DNA of 64,000 nucleotides, taken from JAAFHZ01 sp964247085 (GTDB taxonomy: Bacteria; Cyanobacteriota; Cyanobacteriia; Cyanobacteriales; Chamaesiphonaceae). The notes below the pieces were generated by a model. That model was not told where the DNA came from. It saw only the letters and a list, made by a program, of their open reading frames with translations, and made no database searches. The position numbers were made by a program, and so were the translations under genes. The DNA lies in NCBI GenBank assembly GCA_964247085.1, contig CAXTSX010000008.1:1-64000 (forward strand). Direction: 5' to 3'. How positions within the stretch are numbered: the stretch's first letter is position 1; the number at the start of each line of letters is the position of its first letter. Below, in pieces: positions 6,696-15,693 of the stretch.

Positions 6696-9626
6696 ATGTC
6701 TGATTCACTTAATTCATTACTAAATTCCGCAGTTGCGGCTGCGGATGCCGCACTTCCATTAGAAGGAAATACCCCGCCGGGCAACTTCTCCTTGTTTGCT
6801 GCCAACAGCGCTGATCAACAACTATCAATTAGCACTACTGCGACAACGCAATTATCGATCGATCGCGCTCCAACTTCTTCATTGTCATTCTCTGACATAC
6901 CCAATGTTTTTGCTGCTTCACCGTTTCACTATCAGCCGAACTTTGGTTGGCAACCATTATTATCTAATCCTCAAAAGCCCGAACATGCTGATCATCTGGA
7001 TGCCTATCCGGTGAGTAATGCCAATATTTTGGCGGCGGGAATCATTACTAATAATGCCAATCCCAGCACCACTCTAAATCTCACGAATTTCGACTACAGC
7101 AATGTTTTTAAACTCAGCAGTAACCCGAACGCCAAACATACCATCTACCTAGATTTTGATGGTCATATTACCGAAAATACCTATTGGAACGATACCACTC
7201 TCCCTAAAATTATTTCTCCGGCCTATGACACCGATGGTAATGCTGCGGTTTTTAGTGCTACAGAACTGCAAGATATTGTCGGCATTTGGCAACGAGTCAC
7301 CGAAGACTTTGCCCCATTTGAAGTAAATGTCACCACGATCGCTCCGAATATTGAGGATTTGCGACAGTCGGGCACCGGTGATACGCGCTGGGGGATCCGC
7401 ACCTTAATGACCCAGAATATAAATGCCGTTGATAATAAAGTGCTTTTTGCTGGAGCCGGTGGTATTGCCTATCTGGACAGTTTCAACTATTCTACCGACA
7501 CCCCTATTTTCGCCTTTAATAAAGGTGAAAATAATGCGGCTATGACTGCTAGCCATGAGATTGGGCACAGTTTAGGTCTAGACCACGATGGTTTGGTGGA
7601 TTCCAACCCTGCCGATACCATTAATGATGCCAAAAGCTATGCTTCTGGCTATGGTACCGGCGACACCAGCTGGGGCTCTTTGATGGGTGCTCCCTTTGGC
7701 AAAAGCCTAACCCAGTGGAGCAAGGGTGAATACCAGTATGCCAACAACAAAGAAGATGACTTGGCACTCATCACCACCAATAACGGTTTTGGCTATCGGT
7801 TAGATGATTATGGTGACAATATCAATGCTGCTACTGTGCTGTCTGCTGATGCCAGCAATAAAATCAGCACCTTTGGCATTATTGAGCGCAACACTGATAA
7901 AGACGTATTTTCCTTTGCGACTGGTACTGGCAACATCTCGCTGAATATTGCGGCTGCTTCTAAAAGCTATCTCTTAGATGCTAATGGTAACTACAATGTG
8001 CAGTATCTTGATGCCCGGGGCAGTAATTTGGATTTATGGGCAGGGATCTATAGTGCCGATGGTACTTTAGTTGCCCAGTCTAGCCCTGCTGATGTATTAT
8101 CAGCAAATTTTACTAACCTTTTCTTGAATGCTGGTCTGTATTACCTCCAGGTTGACGGGGTAGGCAAAGATGGCACTAATGGCTATAGTGACTACGGTAG
8201 TCTGGGTCAATATGCCATCAATGGGATGCTGACCGCCGCCAATACCAGCAATACTGCACCAGTCTTGAACCAAGCTTTAGTAGACCAAACAGCAACAGAA
8301 GATACGGCTTTTAATTGGTCTTTGCCAGCTAATACTTTTAGCGATACCGATGCTGGCGATGTCTTAGCCTACAGTGCTACTTTAGCCGATGGTACGGCTC
8401 TACCGAACTGGTTGACCTTTGATGCGATCGCCAAGACCTTTAGTGGCACTCCTGCTAATGCCCAAGTGGGAGCTGTCGATATCAAAATCATTGCTACCGA
8501 TAGTGCCGGAGCCAAGGCTGAGGATATCTTTAAATTGACTGTTCAAAATGTGAATGATGCCCCGATCTTGCAACAGGCGATCGCCGATCGATCTCTAAAC
8601 GCTAATACTGCTTTGAACTTCACTGTCCCAACGGGCACTTTCACCGACATTGATGCGGGGGATGTCTTGACTTACAGTGCGACCTTGGCTGATGGCAGTG
8701 CTTTACCTACTTGGTTGAGTTTTAATGCTAATACTCGCACCTTTAGCGGCACCCCTTCGATCGATCAATTGGGTGCAGTTGACATCAAAATCCTGGCTAC
8801 GGATGTGGCGGGCACTCCAGCCAGTGATGTCTTTAGAATTACAGTGAACAGTGGATTAAAAGAAATTACTGGTAACGATGCCGATAATAATTTATCTGGT
8901 TCCACCAAGGCTGACAGCATCAAAGGTTTGGGTGGCAATGACACCCTATCTGGCCTAGGTGGTAACGACTACCTTTATGGTGGAGCCGGTGATGACTATT
9001 TAGATGGTGGGTCTGGTACCGATCGTCTGTATGGTGGTCTGGGCAATGATACCTATCGCTTAATGGATGCTGATATCATTATTGAAGCTGCCAATGAGGG
9101 TATCGACACGGTGATCTCGAATGTTAATTACACCCTGAGTGCCAACGTCGAGAACCTCACTTTAATTAATAGTATTAGTGGTACTGGTAACGATGCCAAT
9201 AACCGGATTATCGGATCGGGGAAAGGTAGCAATACCATTAATGGTGGTGCTGGGGATGATTACTTAGAAGGTGGTAGTAGCAATGATGTGATTACTGGCG
9301 GAGCCGGAGTTGATAGCTTCGTGTTAAATGCTCTCAGAGATGGGATCGATCGATTCACTGACTTCACCACTGGTACCGATAAGCTGTATGTCTCTGCTGC
9401 TCTCTATGGTGGTGGTTTGGCTACTGGCGTGGCTTTGAATAGTAGCCAACTCCTAATTGGAACTAGTTCTAGTGCCAATACTGCCGATCAACGGTTTATC
9501 TACAACAATTCTAATGGGTCCTTGTACTTCGATCGCGATGGTAGTTTGGGTTCATTTAGCGCAGTGCAGGTTGCTACTCTCAGCAATCTATCTTCCTTGT
9601 CCGCAAACGACTTTATGGTTTTCTAA
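6696..9626 (+). CDS. Large RTX-repeat exoprotein with metzincin-like protease motif and two Ig/cadherin-like modules
   Basis: Probably secreted 976-residue protein. No N-terminal signal peptide is seen; glycine-rich calcium-binding nonapeptides near the C-terminus (GGNDTLSGLGGNDYLYGG and GGAGDDYLDGG around residues 740-780, and a second block around 850-875) suggest type I secretion. A zinc motif HEIGHSLGLDHDG (His287, Glu288, His291, His297) has the HExxHxxGxxH form of metzincins. Residues about 520-620 and 621-720 are two homologous modules sharing TFSDTDAGDVL / TFTDIDAGDVL, YSATLADG and FSGTP, of the dystroglycan/putative-Ig type. A pre-peptidase-like region (about 380-510) lies between. 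A hairpin terminator follows. No type I transporter genes are in the window. Substrate unknown. Confidence 0.82.
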   Translation: MSDSLNSLLNSAVAAADAALPLEGNTPPGNFSLFAANSADQQLSISTTATTQLSIDRAPTSSLSFSDIPNVFAASPFHYQPNFGWQPLLSNPQKPEHADHLDAYPVSNANILAAGIITNNANPSTTLNLTNFDYSNVFKLSSNPNAKHTIYLDFDGHITENTYWNDTTLPKIISPAYDTDGNAAVFSATELQDIVGIWQRVTEDFAPFEVNVTTIAPNIEDLRQSGTGDTRWGIRTLMTQNINAVDNKVLFAGAGGIAYLDSFNYSTDTPIFAFNKGENNAAMTASHEIGHSLGLDHDGLVDSNPADTINDAKSYASGYGTGDTSWGSLMGAPFGKSLTQWSKGEYQYANNKEDDLALITTNNGFGYRLDDYGDNINAATVLSADASNKISTFGIIERNTDKDVFSFATGTGNISLNIAAASKSYLLDANGNYNVQYLDARGSNLDLWAGIYSADGTLVAQSSPADVLSANFTNLFLNAGLYYLQVDGVGKDGTNGYSDYGSLGQYAINGMLTAANTSNTAPVLNQALVDQTATEDTAFNWSLPANTFSDTDAGDVLAYSATLADGTALPNWLTFDAIAKTFSGTPANAQVGAVDIKIIATDSAGAKAEDIFKLTVQNVNDAPILQQAIADRSLNANTALNFTVPTGTFTDIDAGDVLTYSATLADGSALPTWLSFNANTRTFSGTPSIDQLGAVDIKILATDVAGTPASDVFRITVNSGLKEITGNDADNNLSGSTKADSIKGLGGNDTLSGLGGNDYLYGGAGDDYLDGGSGTDRLYGGLGNDTYRLMDADIIIEAANEGIDTVISNVNYTLSANVENLTLINSISGTGNDANNRIIGSGKGSNTINGGAGDDYLEGGSSNDVITGGAGVDSFVLNALRDGIDRFTDFTTGTDKLYVSAALYGGGLATGVALNSSQLLIGTSSSANTADQRFIYNNSNGSLYFDRDGSLGSFSAVQVATLSNLSSLSANDFMVF

Positions 9627-9657
9627 AATCTTAAAATATTGTAGATTTACCTGAAAG

Positions 9658-9708
9658 ATGACCCAGCTACTCCCAAATTTGATGATCGAGGACGGCTGGG
9701 TCATTTTT
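9658..9708 (+). terminator. Hairpin terminator after the RTX gene
   Basis: Inverted repeat ATGACCCAGC (9658-9667) and GCTGGGTCAT (9695-9704) with a 27-base loop, followed by a run of T. It sits 30 bases after the RTX stop codon, as expected for intrinsic termination, though the loop is long. Confidence 0.65.
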
Positions 9709-9773
9709 GCCGGTGATGCTTGCTGAATTTTTTCGGAACCGGGTAAAATGATAGTATTGCCCAGCGAAAATGT

Positions 9774-10049
9774 ATGCCCAAGAAAATTAAATACCCGCAT
9801 CTACTCAGTTCTAAATGGACTGCTAAACAAAAAAACTTTGGCTGGCGACATTTTCAAGTCATTAATCGTCAAAATGAAGGGGCAGAGGTGTTTGCGGAGA
9901 TGGTTTCTTCCTGTGACCCCACCGTGCGTTTTTGGGTCAATGCTAAGGCGTTGAAAGATCGGGAGCAATGGCAAGCGGGCTGGCAAACTTTGCAGGAAAT
10001 GGGGGCGGCGGCTGATGAAACTAATGATTTACAGATTATCGAATGTTAG
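9774..10049 (+). CDS. Small Trp-rich protein (TIGR02450 type)
   Basis: A 91-residue cyanobacterial/proteobacterial conserved protein of unknown function, recognised by WTAKQKNFGWRHFQV, VRFWVNAKALKDREQWQAGWQTL and a basic N-terminus. Five tryptophans in 91 residues fits the family name. The start ATG 9774 gives MPKKIKYPHLLSSKW. It precedes the CpdA-like gene by 45 bases on the same strand and may share a transcript. Confidence 0.8.
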   Translation: MPKKIKYPHLLSSKWTAKQKNFGWRHFQVINRQNEGAEVFAEMVSSCDPTVRFWVNAKALKDREQWQAGWQTLQEMGAAADETNDLQIIEC

Positions 10050-10094
10050 GTAGCGACCGCGTTCTAACCATCCACATCATTACCGAGTTTAACG

Positions 10095-10835
10095 ATGCTA
10101 TTAGCTCAGATTAGTGACTGTCATTTAAAAAAAGACCCTCGAGGTACCCTGCGCGGCTGGAACACTGACAGGTCATTTCATTTAGTGATTGAATTACTGC
10201 GAGGTCTCGATCCTCAGCCCGATCGATTACTGCTCTCTGGTGATTTGTCTGAGGATGGATCGGTGGAATCCTACCAGCGCTTGCTAGCTGCTGTTCAATC
10301 TTTGCAGATCCCTTTTTCTTGGCTACCCGGCAATCATGATCATCCGGTGACGATGTCCCAGGTTTTGCCCGCCAGCGATAAATATTTTGTTCAAGATGGT
10401 TGGCAATTTGTGCTGTTGAATTCTCATTTTCCTGGCGATGATGGTGGGGTGCTGGCGACCGCCGAGCTAGATTTTATCCAAGATCAGGTGCTAGATGATG
10501 GGTCATTACACACCGCGATCGCTCTCCATCATCATGCTATTCCGATCGACTCACCCTGGATGGATACTCTGTACCCCTTGCGTAACGCCCTAGCTTTGCA
10601 CAGCATTTTAGAATCAATGAATTCTTGCCGAACGGTGTTTTTCGGCCATGTGCATCAAGATTTTGACCAAACTAGCCAGCATATTCGCTATTTGGGTTGT
10701 CCGGCTACTGCCGATCAATTTTTGCCCCGCAGGGATATTCATCTGCCGGATTCTTTACTCCCTGGCTTACGTTTGACCGAGTTGCATCCAGATGGATCGA
10801 TCGATACCCATGTTGTCCGTCTATCCACAATTTGA
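10095..10835 (+). CDS. cpdA: CpdA-like cyclic nucleotide phosphodiesterase (metallophosphoesterase)
   Basis: Calcineurin-like phosphoesterase of 246 residues, related to 3',5'-cyclic-AMP phosphodiesterase CpdA. Metal-binding motifs in order: QISDCHL (D-x-H), LLLSGDLSEDGS (GD), LPGNHDHP (GNHD), LHHHAIP and FFGHVHQDF (GHxH). Length is close to E. coli CpdA. Activity on cAMP is a family inference; related members hydrolyse other phosphodiesters. Confidence 0.85.
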   Translation: MLLAQISDCHLKKDPRGTLRGWNTDRSFHLVIELLRGLDPQPDRLLLSGDLSEDGSVESYQRLLAAVQSLQIPFSWLPGNHDHPVTMSQVLPASDKYFVQDGWQFVLLNSHFPGDDGGVLATAELDFIQDQVLDDGSLHTAIALHHHAIPIDSPWMDTLYPLRNALALHSILESMNSCRTVFFGHVHQDFDQTSQHIRYLGCPATADQFLPRRDIHLPDSLLPGLRLTELHPDGSIDTHVVRLSTI

Positions 10836-10910
10836 GCCTCGAAAATCATGGAATCGCTACTCAGATGTTTGTTTTGCTAGAATTATTTTTAGATTATTCT
10901 AGTGGATTCA

Positions 10911-11333
10911 ATGACTGATATTTTTTCGGTAACTGAAATTGATGAGCTGTCAGCGGAGATCGATCGACAGTTGCAAGAGCTACGTGAACCGGGCGTTGCC
11001 GTTTATCGATCTGGGGATGAGTTGGAGTCAGGTGGTGCTTTGAGTAAACAGAAGGATGCGATCGAGCTTTTAACCAAAGAGTCGATGCCAAGTTTTTTGA
11101 CGAAGTTTGGACGAGCGGCGAAAAGTGAACTTTGTGATGAAAAGGGAATGCTTAATCAGCAATGGCAAAAATATCTAGATCTTGATAACAAAGATGCTCT
11201 CCAGCAATTAGGGAATGTATTGTTTGGCATGGGTTTTGCTAAAGATGCTGTATCGACATTGGCCGTAGCTACGATAGTGATCATTGGGCGGATTGGGTTA
11301 AAGGCTTTCTGTGAAGACTATGGGAGTAAGTAG
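10911..11333 (+). CDS. Hypothetical protein, 140 residues
   Basis: Not recognised. Acidic N-terminus (MTDIFSVTEIDELSAEIDRQLQELREPG) suggests a short amphipathic helix; the middle is charged and helical; a hydrophobic stretch near residues 110-130 (FAKDAVSTLAVATIVIIGRIGL) could be membrane-active or buried. TTG/GTG-like upstream start at 10902 (adding MDS) is possible but ATG 10911 is simpler. It is directly followed by a decayed Rieske-oxygenase fragment, so this spot may be a site of insertion and loss. Function unknown. Confidence 0.55.
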   Translation: MTDIFSVTEIDELSAEIDRQLQELREPGVAVYRSGDELESGGALSKQKDAIELLTKESMPSFLTKFGRAAKSELCDEKGMLNQQWQKYLDLDNKDALQQLGNVLFGMGFAKDAVSTLAVATIVIIGRIGLKAFCEDYGSK

Positions 11334-11410
11334 GATGTCGCCCTCACCCCCTGCCCCTCCAAACATGAAAATACAAGTGAAATGATGCTGGAATTGATTT
11401 TGAGCTTTAG

Positions 11411-11896
11411 TTCGATCGATCTCGTTACTGTCACATTGACGAATCGATCGCCCACTATAATCGGGACTGGTTCCGTTGGGGAGACATCCTAAAAAATCCC
11501 GCTCTATTGGCATTACCCAAAATCATTTCCGCCCATTTAGAAAATTTCTTTCCAGCGATCGTATTGTTCCATGGCACTACTTTTTTTGGTCAGATCAAGC
11601 AATGTCATATTTTTGTCCCAGAGTCGGCCACCCATACTCGCACTTATGTCTTGGTGTATACAAAAGCCAATAATAACCTGGGTAAAATTGCTGCGCGGCT
11701 ATTGCGATCCAACATGCTACAATTAGTAGACAATGTAGTTCAACAAGATGCTGACATTTTAGACAAAATATATCCAAATACGTCCAAAAAAATTAAAATG
11801 AATAACGAAATTGGCATGGACTGGGTACAGCGAAACTTTCAGGGTTTTCCAGTTATACCAGCGCCCAATTTGTCAATTCATTTCAGCCAAAAATAA
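11411..11896 (+). pseudogene. C-terminal remnant of a Rieske-type ring-hydroxylating oxygenase
   Basis: Open frame with no proper start after the stop at 11408-11410; about 161 codons read RYCHIDESIAHYNRDWFRWGD ... FFPAIVLFHGTTFFGQIKQC ... HTRTYVLVYTKA ... QLVDNVVQQDADILDKIYP ... GMDWVQRNF. This resembles the catalytic C-terminal end of cyanobacterial Rieske (2Fe-2S) aromatic-ring oxygenases, including the late QQDADIL segment. The N-terminal Rieske domain (CxH...CxxH) is absent upstream, where the hypothetical gene stands. A TTG at 11507 could in principle start a 129-residue peptide. The family call is from memory of such sequences, hence moderate confidence. Confidence 0.45.
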
Positions 11897-11976
11897 GAGA
11901 TTGATTTCAAGAGATTCCCTAACCCGATACAATTAAGTCATCATCAATACTTCAGATTGATTTAAATTGTAAATTT

Positions 11977-14070
11977 ATGAGCCTTTGTATTAATCCTCAG
12001 TGTCTCCAGCCGCACAATTCTGACCAGATACTTTTTTGCCAGAGCTGTGGCTCAGAAATGCTCCTAGCTGGCAAATATCAAGCGACTAAGCTGATGAGTG
12101 ATAAAGGCAGCTTTGGGGATACTTATGAAATCACCGAACGAGGTGTCTCCAAGGTTTTAAAGGTTCTAAAAAGTAATAAAGCTAAGGCGATCGAGTTGTT
12201 CGATCGAGAATATCGGGTTTTGAGTAGCTTGACCGGCGAGAATATTGCCGGGATTCCTCGGGTGGAAGATTTCTTTCTGTACGCACCCAAATCGCAGCAT
12301 ACTCTGCACTGCATTGTGATGGAGCGGATCAATGGGCTGGATTTAGAGGAATATATCCAGCAAAGGAAGCGATCAATCGACGAAAAAACCGCCATGAATT
12401 GGCTATCACAGTTAACTAAAATTTTGCAAGAAATTCATAGTCGAGGAATTTTCCACCGAGATATTAAACCCTCGAATGTAATTTTGCAGCCCGATGGTCA
12501 ACTGGCTTTGATTGACTTCGGAGCCGTCAAGGAGGCCGCCATGGTCAACATCAAGACCGGGCAAGTACATACTCAGATATATACCCCTGGTTACGCTGCT
12601 CCAGAGCAGCAACAAACTGGTGGCGCCACGGCGCAGTCCGATTTCTACGCTTTAGGGCGTACTTTTGTTTATTTACTAACCGAAAAAAGACCGACAGAAC
12701 TCTACAATGCCCCGCGTGATTTACTGATCTGGCGCGATCAGACGAACGGGATATCCGATAACTTTTTGGATTTGATTGATTGGTTAATGAACAAAGATTT
12801 TAACCAACGCCCCAATAGCACCAAATTGATCTTTCAGGAAATTGAGGCATTCAAACTAACCTCATCGGGTTTAAAAAAAGATCCCGTGCCACAAGAGCTA
12901 GCGCCACCACCGCCACCACCACCAACTCTTACGGTTCTGAAACCAGATGTGGGAGAAGAACCTTCCACAATTCTGCTGAAAACCAAATTAACTATTCTCA
13001 GTCTCTTTTCCAAAAAGTGGCTATTATCGGTGCTGGGACTATCCACTCTACTCGCTACTGCGGCATGGCTATTGCTACTGAAGCAGCCCACTCCTATCAA
13101 TAGCGTTAGGTCTTTTAGTAGTACTGCTGCTGGTGAGGGAGAGACTTTCGCTACTGTCCAAGGAGTGGTACCCATTGGAAAGTTTAAGTTTGGGGGGAGT
13201 ACCACCTGGGCAACAACTCGACAACCACAGTCTTCGATCGATGCCGCGATTCAGGGAGTTTTTCCAAAATATGACATCGACTACATTGATACTAGTATTA
13301 CTGAGGCTAAATCAGTTCAGGAAGGCCGCTGCGAGAATCATCTCGGCTCCAATACTGGTATCTGTTGGTTAATTGAAGGAGATTTGGATTTTGCTCAGTC
13401 CTCTGTCGCTTTATCTAAAACAAAATACGCCGATCGGGCCATAGAAGTAAAACTGGTGGAAAAAGCCGTAGCCTACGATGCGCTCACTGTTGTGGTGAAT
13501 CCGCAGTTGAAAATTTCTGGTTTAACAATTTCCCAATTGCGCCGCATCTACACCGGTAAAGTGACTAATTGGAGTGAAGTTGGCGGTCCGGATCTGCCAA
13601 TTCTGGCATTTTCTAGATCAGAAAAAGTGGACGGCACGGTTACTGCCTTTAAGGGGTTTATCTTACAACCGGAGGACGAATGGAACCCTAGTCAAATAGT
13701 TAACAATACTACTCAGGGTCTTCAGCAAGTTAAGTTTAGCCCCAACGGCATTTTCTTTGGAGCTGCCAAGGAGGTAATGACTGACTTTTGTGGTGTTCGT
13801 CCCTTAGCAATTGGTAGCAACGAGAATGATTTAATTAAACCTTATTTGGAACCACTAAGCCTTGCTGAAACTTGTAGCAAAGGTAAGCGTAATCAAATAA
13901 ATCCAGCCGTGATTAAAAATCAGCTGTATCCTCTGACGCGCAAGATTTATGTAGTAACCAAAGCGGATGGTACCGATCGACAAAAAGCTGGTGAAGCTTA
14001 TGCCAACTTGCTCATGACTCAGCAAGGACAGGAATTACTGGAAAAATCTGGATTTGTTAGCATTAAATAG
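11977..14070 (+). CDS. Serine/threonine protein kinase fused to an extracytoplasmic PstS-like substrate-binding domain
   Basis: A 697-residue transmembrane receptor kinase. Order: a four-cysteine zinc ribbon (C4, C9, C21, C24); a Hanks-type kinase with a glycine-loop region SDKGSFGDTY near 41-50, candidate lysine in VLKVLK near 62, catalytic HRDIKPSN at 160-167 and DFG at 180-182, and APE at 208-210; a proline-rich linker; one membrane span at about 347-368 (LLSVLGLSTLLATAAWLLLL); and an outer domain from about 375 to the end that looks like a phosphate-binding PstS-type fold (LTISQLRRIYTGKVTNWSEVGG, PILAFSRSEKVDGTVTAF). The architecture suggests ligand, possibly phosphate, controls the kinase, but this is inference. 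No pst genes are adjacent. Confidence 0.85.
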   Translation: MSLCINPQCLQPHNSDQILFCQSCGSEMLLAGKYQATKLMSDKGSFGDTYEITERGVSKVLKVLKSNKAKAIELFDREYRVLSSLTGENIAGIPRVEDFFLYAPKSQHTLHCIVMERINGLDLEEYIQQRKRSIDEKTAMNWLSQLTKILQEIHSRGIFHRDIKPSNVILQPDGQLALIDFGAVKEAAMVNIKTGQVHTQIYTPGYAAPEQQQTGGATAQSDFYALGRTFVYLLTEKRPTELYNAPRDLLIWRDQTNGISDNFLDLIDWLMNKDFNQRPNSTKLIFQEIEAFKLTSSGLKKDPVPQELAPPPPPPPTLTVLKPDVGEEPSTILLKTKLTILSLFSKKWLLSVLGLSTLLATAAWLLLLKQPTPINSVRSFSSTAAGEGETFATVQGVVPIGKFKFGGSTTWATTRQPQSSIDAAIQGVFPKYDIDYIDTSITEAKSVQEGRCENHLGSNTGICWLIEGDLDFAQSSVALSKTKYADRAIEVKLVEKAVAYDALTVVVNPQLKISGLTISQLRRIYTGKVTNWSEVGGPDLPILAFSRSEKVDGTVTAFKGFILQPEDEWNPSQIVNNTTQGLQQVKFSPNGIFFGAAKEVMTDFCGVRPLAIGSNENDLIKPYLEPLSLAETCSKGKRNQINPAVIKNQLYPLTRKIYVVTKADGTDRQKAGEAYANLLMTQQGQELLEKSGFVSIK

Positions 14071-14118
14071 CATTACCCATGCTGGCTGGATCAGATATTT
14101 CTTTTTGGGTATGGAAAA

Positions 14119-14730
14119 CTACCAAATCTTGGCCATATGCAGCGTGAAACTTGGTAGCTCTGGGTCGCAGCTGATCAACTCTGGATTGTTAAACACGGCC
14201 ACCGAACCATCAGCCCGATAACAATAAACTGTCATAGCCTGCCGATCGATCAACAATCCTAAACTTGCCCCATTCTCCATATATTCCTGCATCTTGGCTT
14301 GCAAAGATTTGAGAGTATCATTATCAGAACGCAGTTCAATCACAAAATCAGGACAAATCGGTGCAAAGGAAGACTTTTGCGCATCGGTTAAGGCATTCCA
14401 GCGATCGGCCTTAATCCAGGAAGCATCAGGGGATCTCATGGCGCCATTAGGAAGCGTGAATCCGGCACTAGAATCAAAAACCTCTCCAGTATTATCCTGT
14501 TCTGCCCAGCAGGTTAATTGATAGCTAATTTTATTATTACGATTACCGGTATCCGAAAAAGCTGGGGGCATAACAATTACTTCGCCTTGGGCGCTACGTT
14601 CAATCTGGAGATCGGGATTGTGATGGCACAATTCATAGAATTGCTCCTCATTCATTTGAGGGAATGTCATCAGCGCAGATATATCCACTGTCATCGATGC
14701 TGGTTCGTTGCGGATTTGTAAATTAGTCAT
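14119..14730 (-). CDS. Uma2-family (DUF820) putative restriction-like endonuclease
   Basis: A 203-residue member of the PD-(D/E)XK-fold Uma2 family, greatly expanded in cyanobacteria, function unclear. Visible marks: MNEEQFYELCHHNPDLQIERSAQGEVIVMPP near residues 24-55, SAGFTLPNGAMRSPDASWI near 88 (the Asp of the fold), then PDFVIELRSDNDTLKSLQAKMQEY with the ExK-like ELRS element, and GLLIDRQAMTVYCYR. It appears intact, unlike the second Uma2 locus at 47.7-48.5 kb. Confidence 0.88.
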   Translation of the reverse strand: MTNLQIRNEPASMTVDISALMTFPQMNEEQFYELCHHNPDLQIERSAQGEVIVMPPAFSDTGNRNNKISYQLTCWAEQDNTGEVFDSSAGFTLPNGAMRSPDASWIKADRWNALTDAQKSSFAPICPDFVIELRSDNDTLKSLQAKMQEYMENGASLGLLIDRQAMTVYCYRADGSVAVFNNPELISCDPELPSFTLHMAKIW

Positions 14731-14895
14731 TAGTTGTATCCTTTGGATCGCACTACTGCCATAATCTGATTATATTCTGTAGCATTGCCTCTGACGAATC
14801 CTACGTAATCCAGAGCACAGCTATCAAATTTAAAATCCCCCTCAATCTCTTTTTATAAAAAGAACAAGGGAGATCTCAATTCATTAAGACAATCT

Positions 14896-15615
14896 CTAAA
14901 CTGCTACCAATTCAGGGCGACGGCTATTCCGAATGCCCGTGATTGCTTCAGCATAGTTCGGCGTGTTAAATACCGCTGAGCCAGCGACGATCGCATTGGC
15001 TCCTGCTTCCAAAACTTGCCAAGTATTATTGCCCTTTAAGCCACCATCCACTTCTATCCACGGATCTAGACCCCGTTCGTTGCACATTTGACGCAACTTA
15101 GCGATCTTGGGTACCACGCCGGGAATAAAGCTCTGACCACCAAAGCCGGGGTTTACACTCATGATTAGGACTAGATCGCACAGCTCTAAGACGTAATCGA
15201 TCGTATCTAGTGAAGTACCAGGGTTTAGTACCACTCCAGCTTGTTTACCTAAGTCTTTGATCATACCGAGGGTGCGGTGCAAGTGAGTAGTTGAGCTAGT
15301 TTCGGCATGTACCGAAATAATATCAGCCCCAGCTTTAGCAAAGTCGGCTACGTAGCGTTCTGGCTCCACGATCATCAAATGCACATCCAAAGGCTTGGTG
15401 GTGTGCGGGCGGACAGCATCCACAATCATTGGTCCAATCGTAATATTGGGGACAAACCGACCATCCATCACATCAATGTGAATCCAGTCGGCTCCAGCTT
15501 GATCAACAGCTTGGATTTCCGCGCCAAGCTTACCAAAATCGGCAGAGAGAATTGAAGGAGAAATTACTGTGGATTTTGCTGTCATTTTCGCTACCGTGGA
15601 GTTGTTTGAGGCCAT
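14896..15615 (-). CDS. rpe: Ribulose-phosphate 3-epimerase
   Basis: Interconverts ribulose-5-phosphate and xylulose-5-phosphate in the Calvin cycle and pentose phosphate pathway. Motifs: SPSILSADFGKL, WIHIDVMDGRFVPNITIG with the metal/catalytic residues, LDVHLMIVEP, MSVNPGFGGQSFIP, and IEVDGGL. Length 239 is slightly long; an in-frame ATG at 15585 (MTAKSTVISPS) would give 229 residues, closer to the family, so the first 10 residues are uncertain. Confidence 0.95.
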   Translation of the reverse strand: MASNNSTVAKMTAKSTVISPSILSADFGKLGAEIQAVDQAGADWIHIDVMDGRFVPNITIGPMIVDAVRPHTTKPLDVHLMIVEPERYVADFAKAGADIISVHAETSSTTHLHRTLGMIKDLGKQAGVVLNPGTSLDTIDYVLELCDLVLIMSVNPGFGGQSFIPGVVPKIAKLRQMCNERGLDPWIEVDGGLKGNNTWQVLEAGANAIVAGSAVFNTPNYAEAITGIRNSRRPELVAV

Positions 15616-15693
15616 TTTAGCAAAATTCTTTGCTCAACTCTTCATTAATTTTACCGAACCGATTTACAGTTAAAGCTTGGATGCAATAGGAGC

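Noticed and set aside
9588..9800. Minus-strand frame at the RTX 3' end
   Set aside because: Crosses the terminator and is the antisense of the coding region and the terminator loop.
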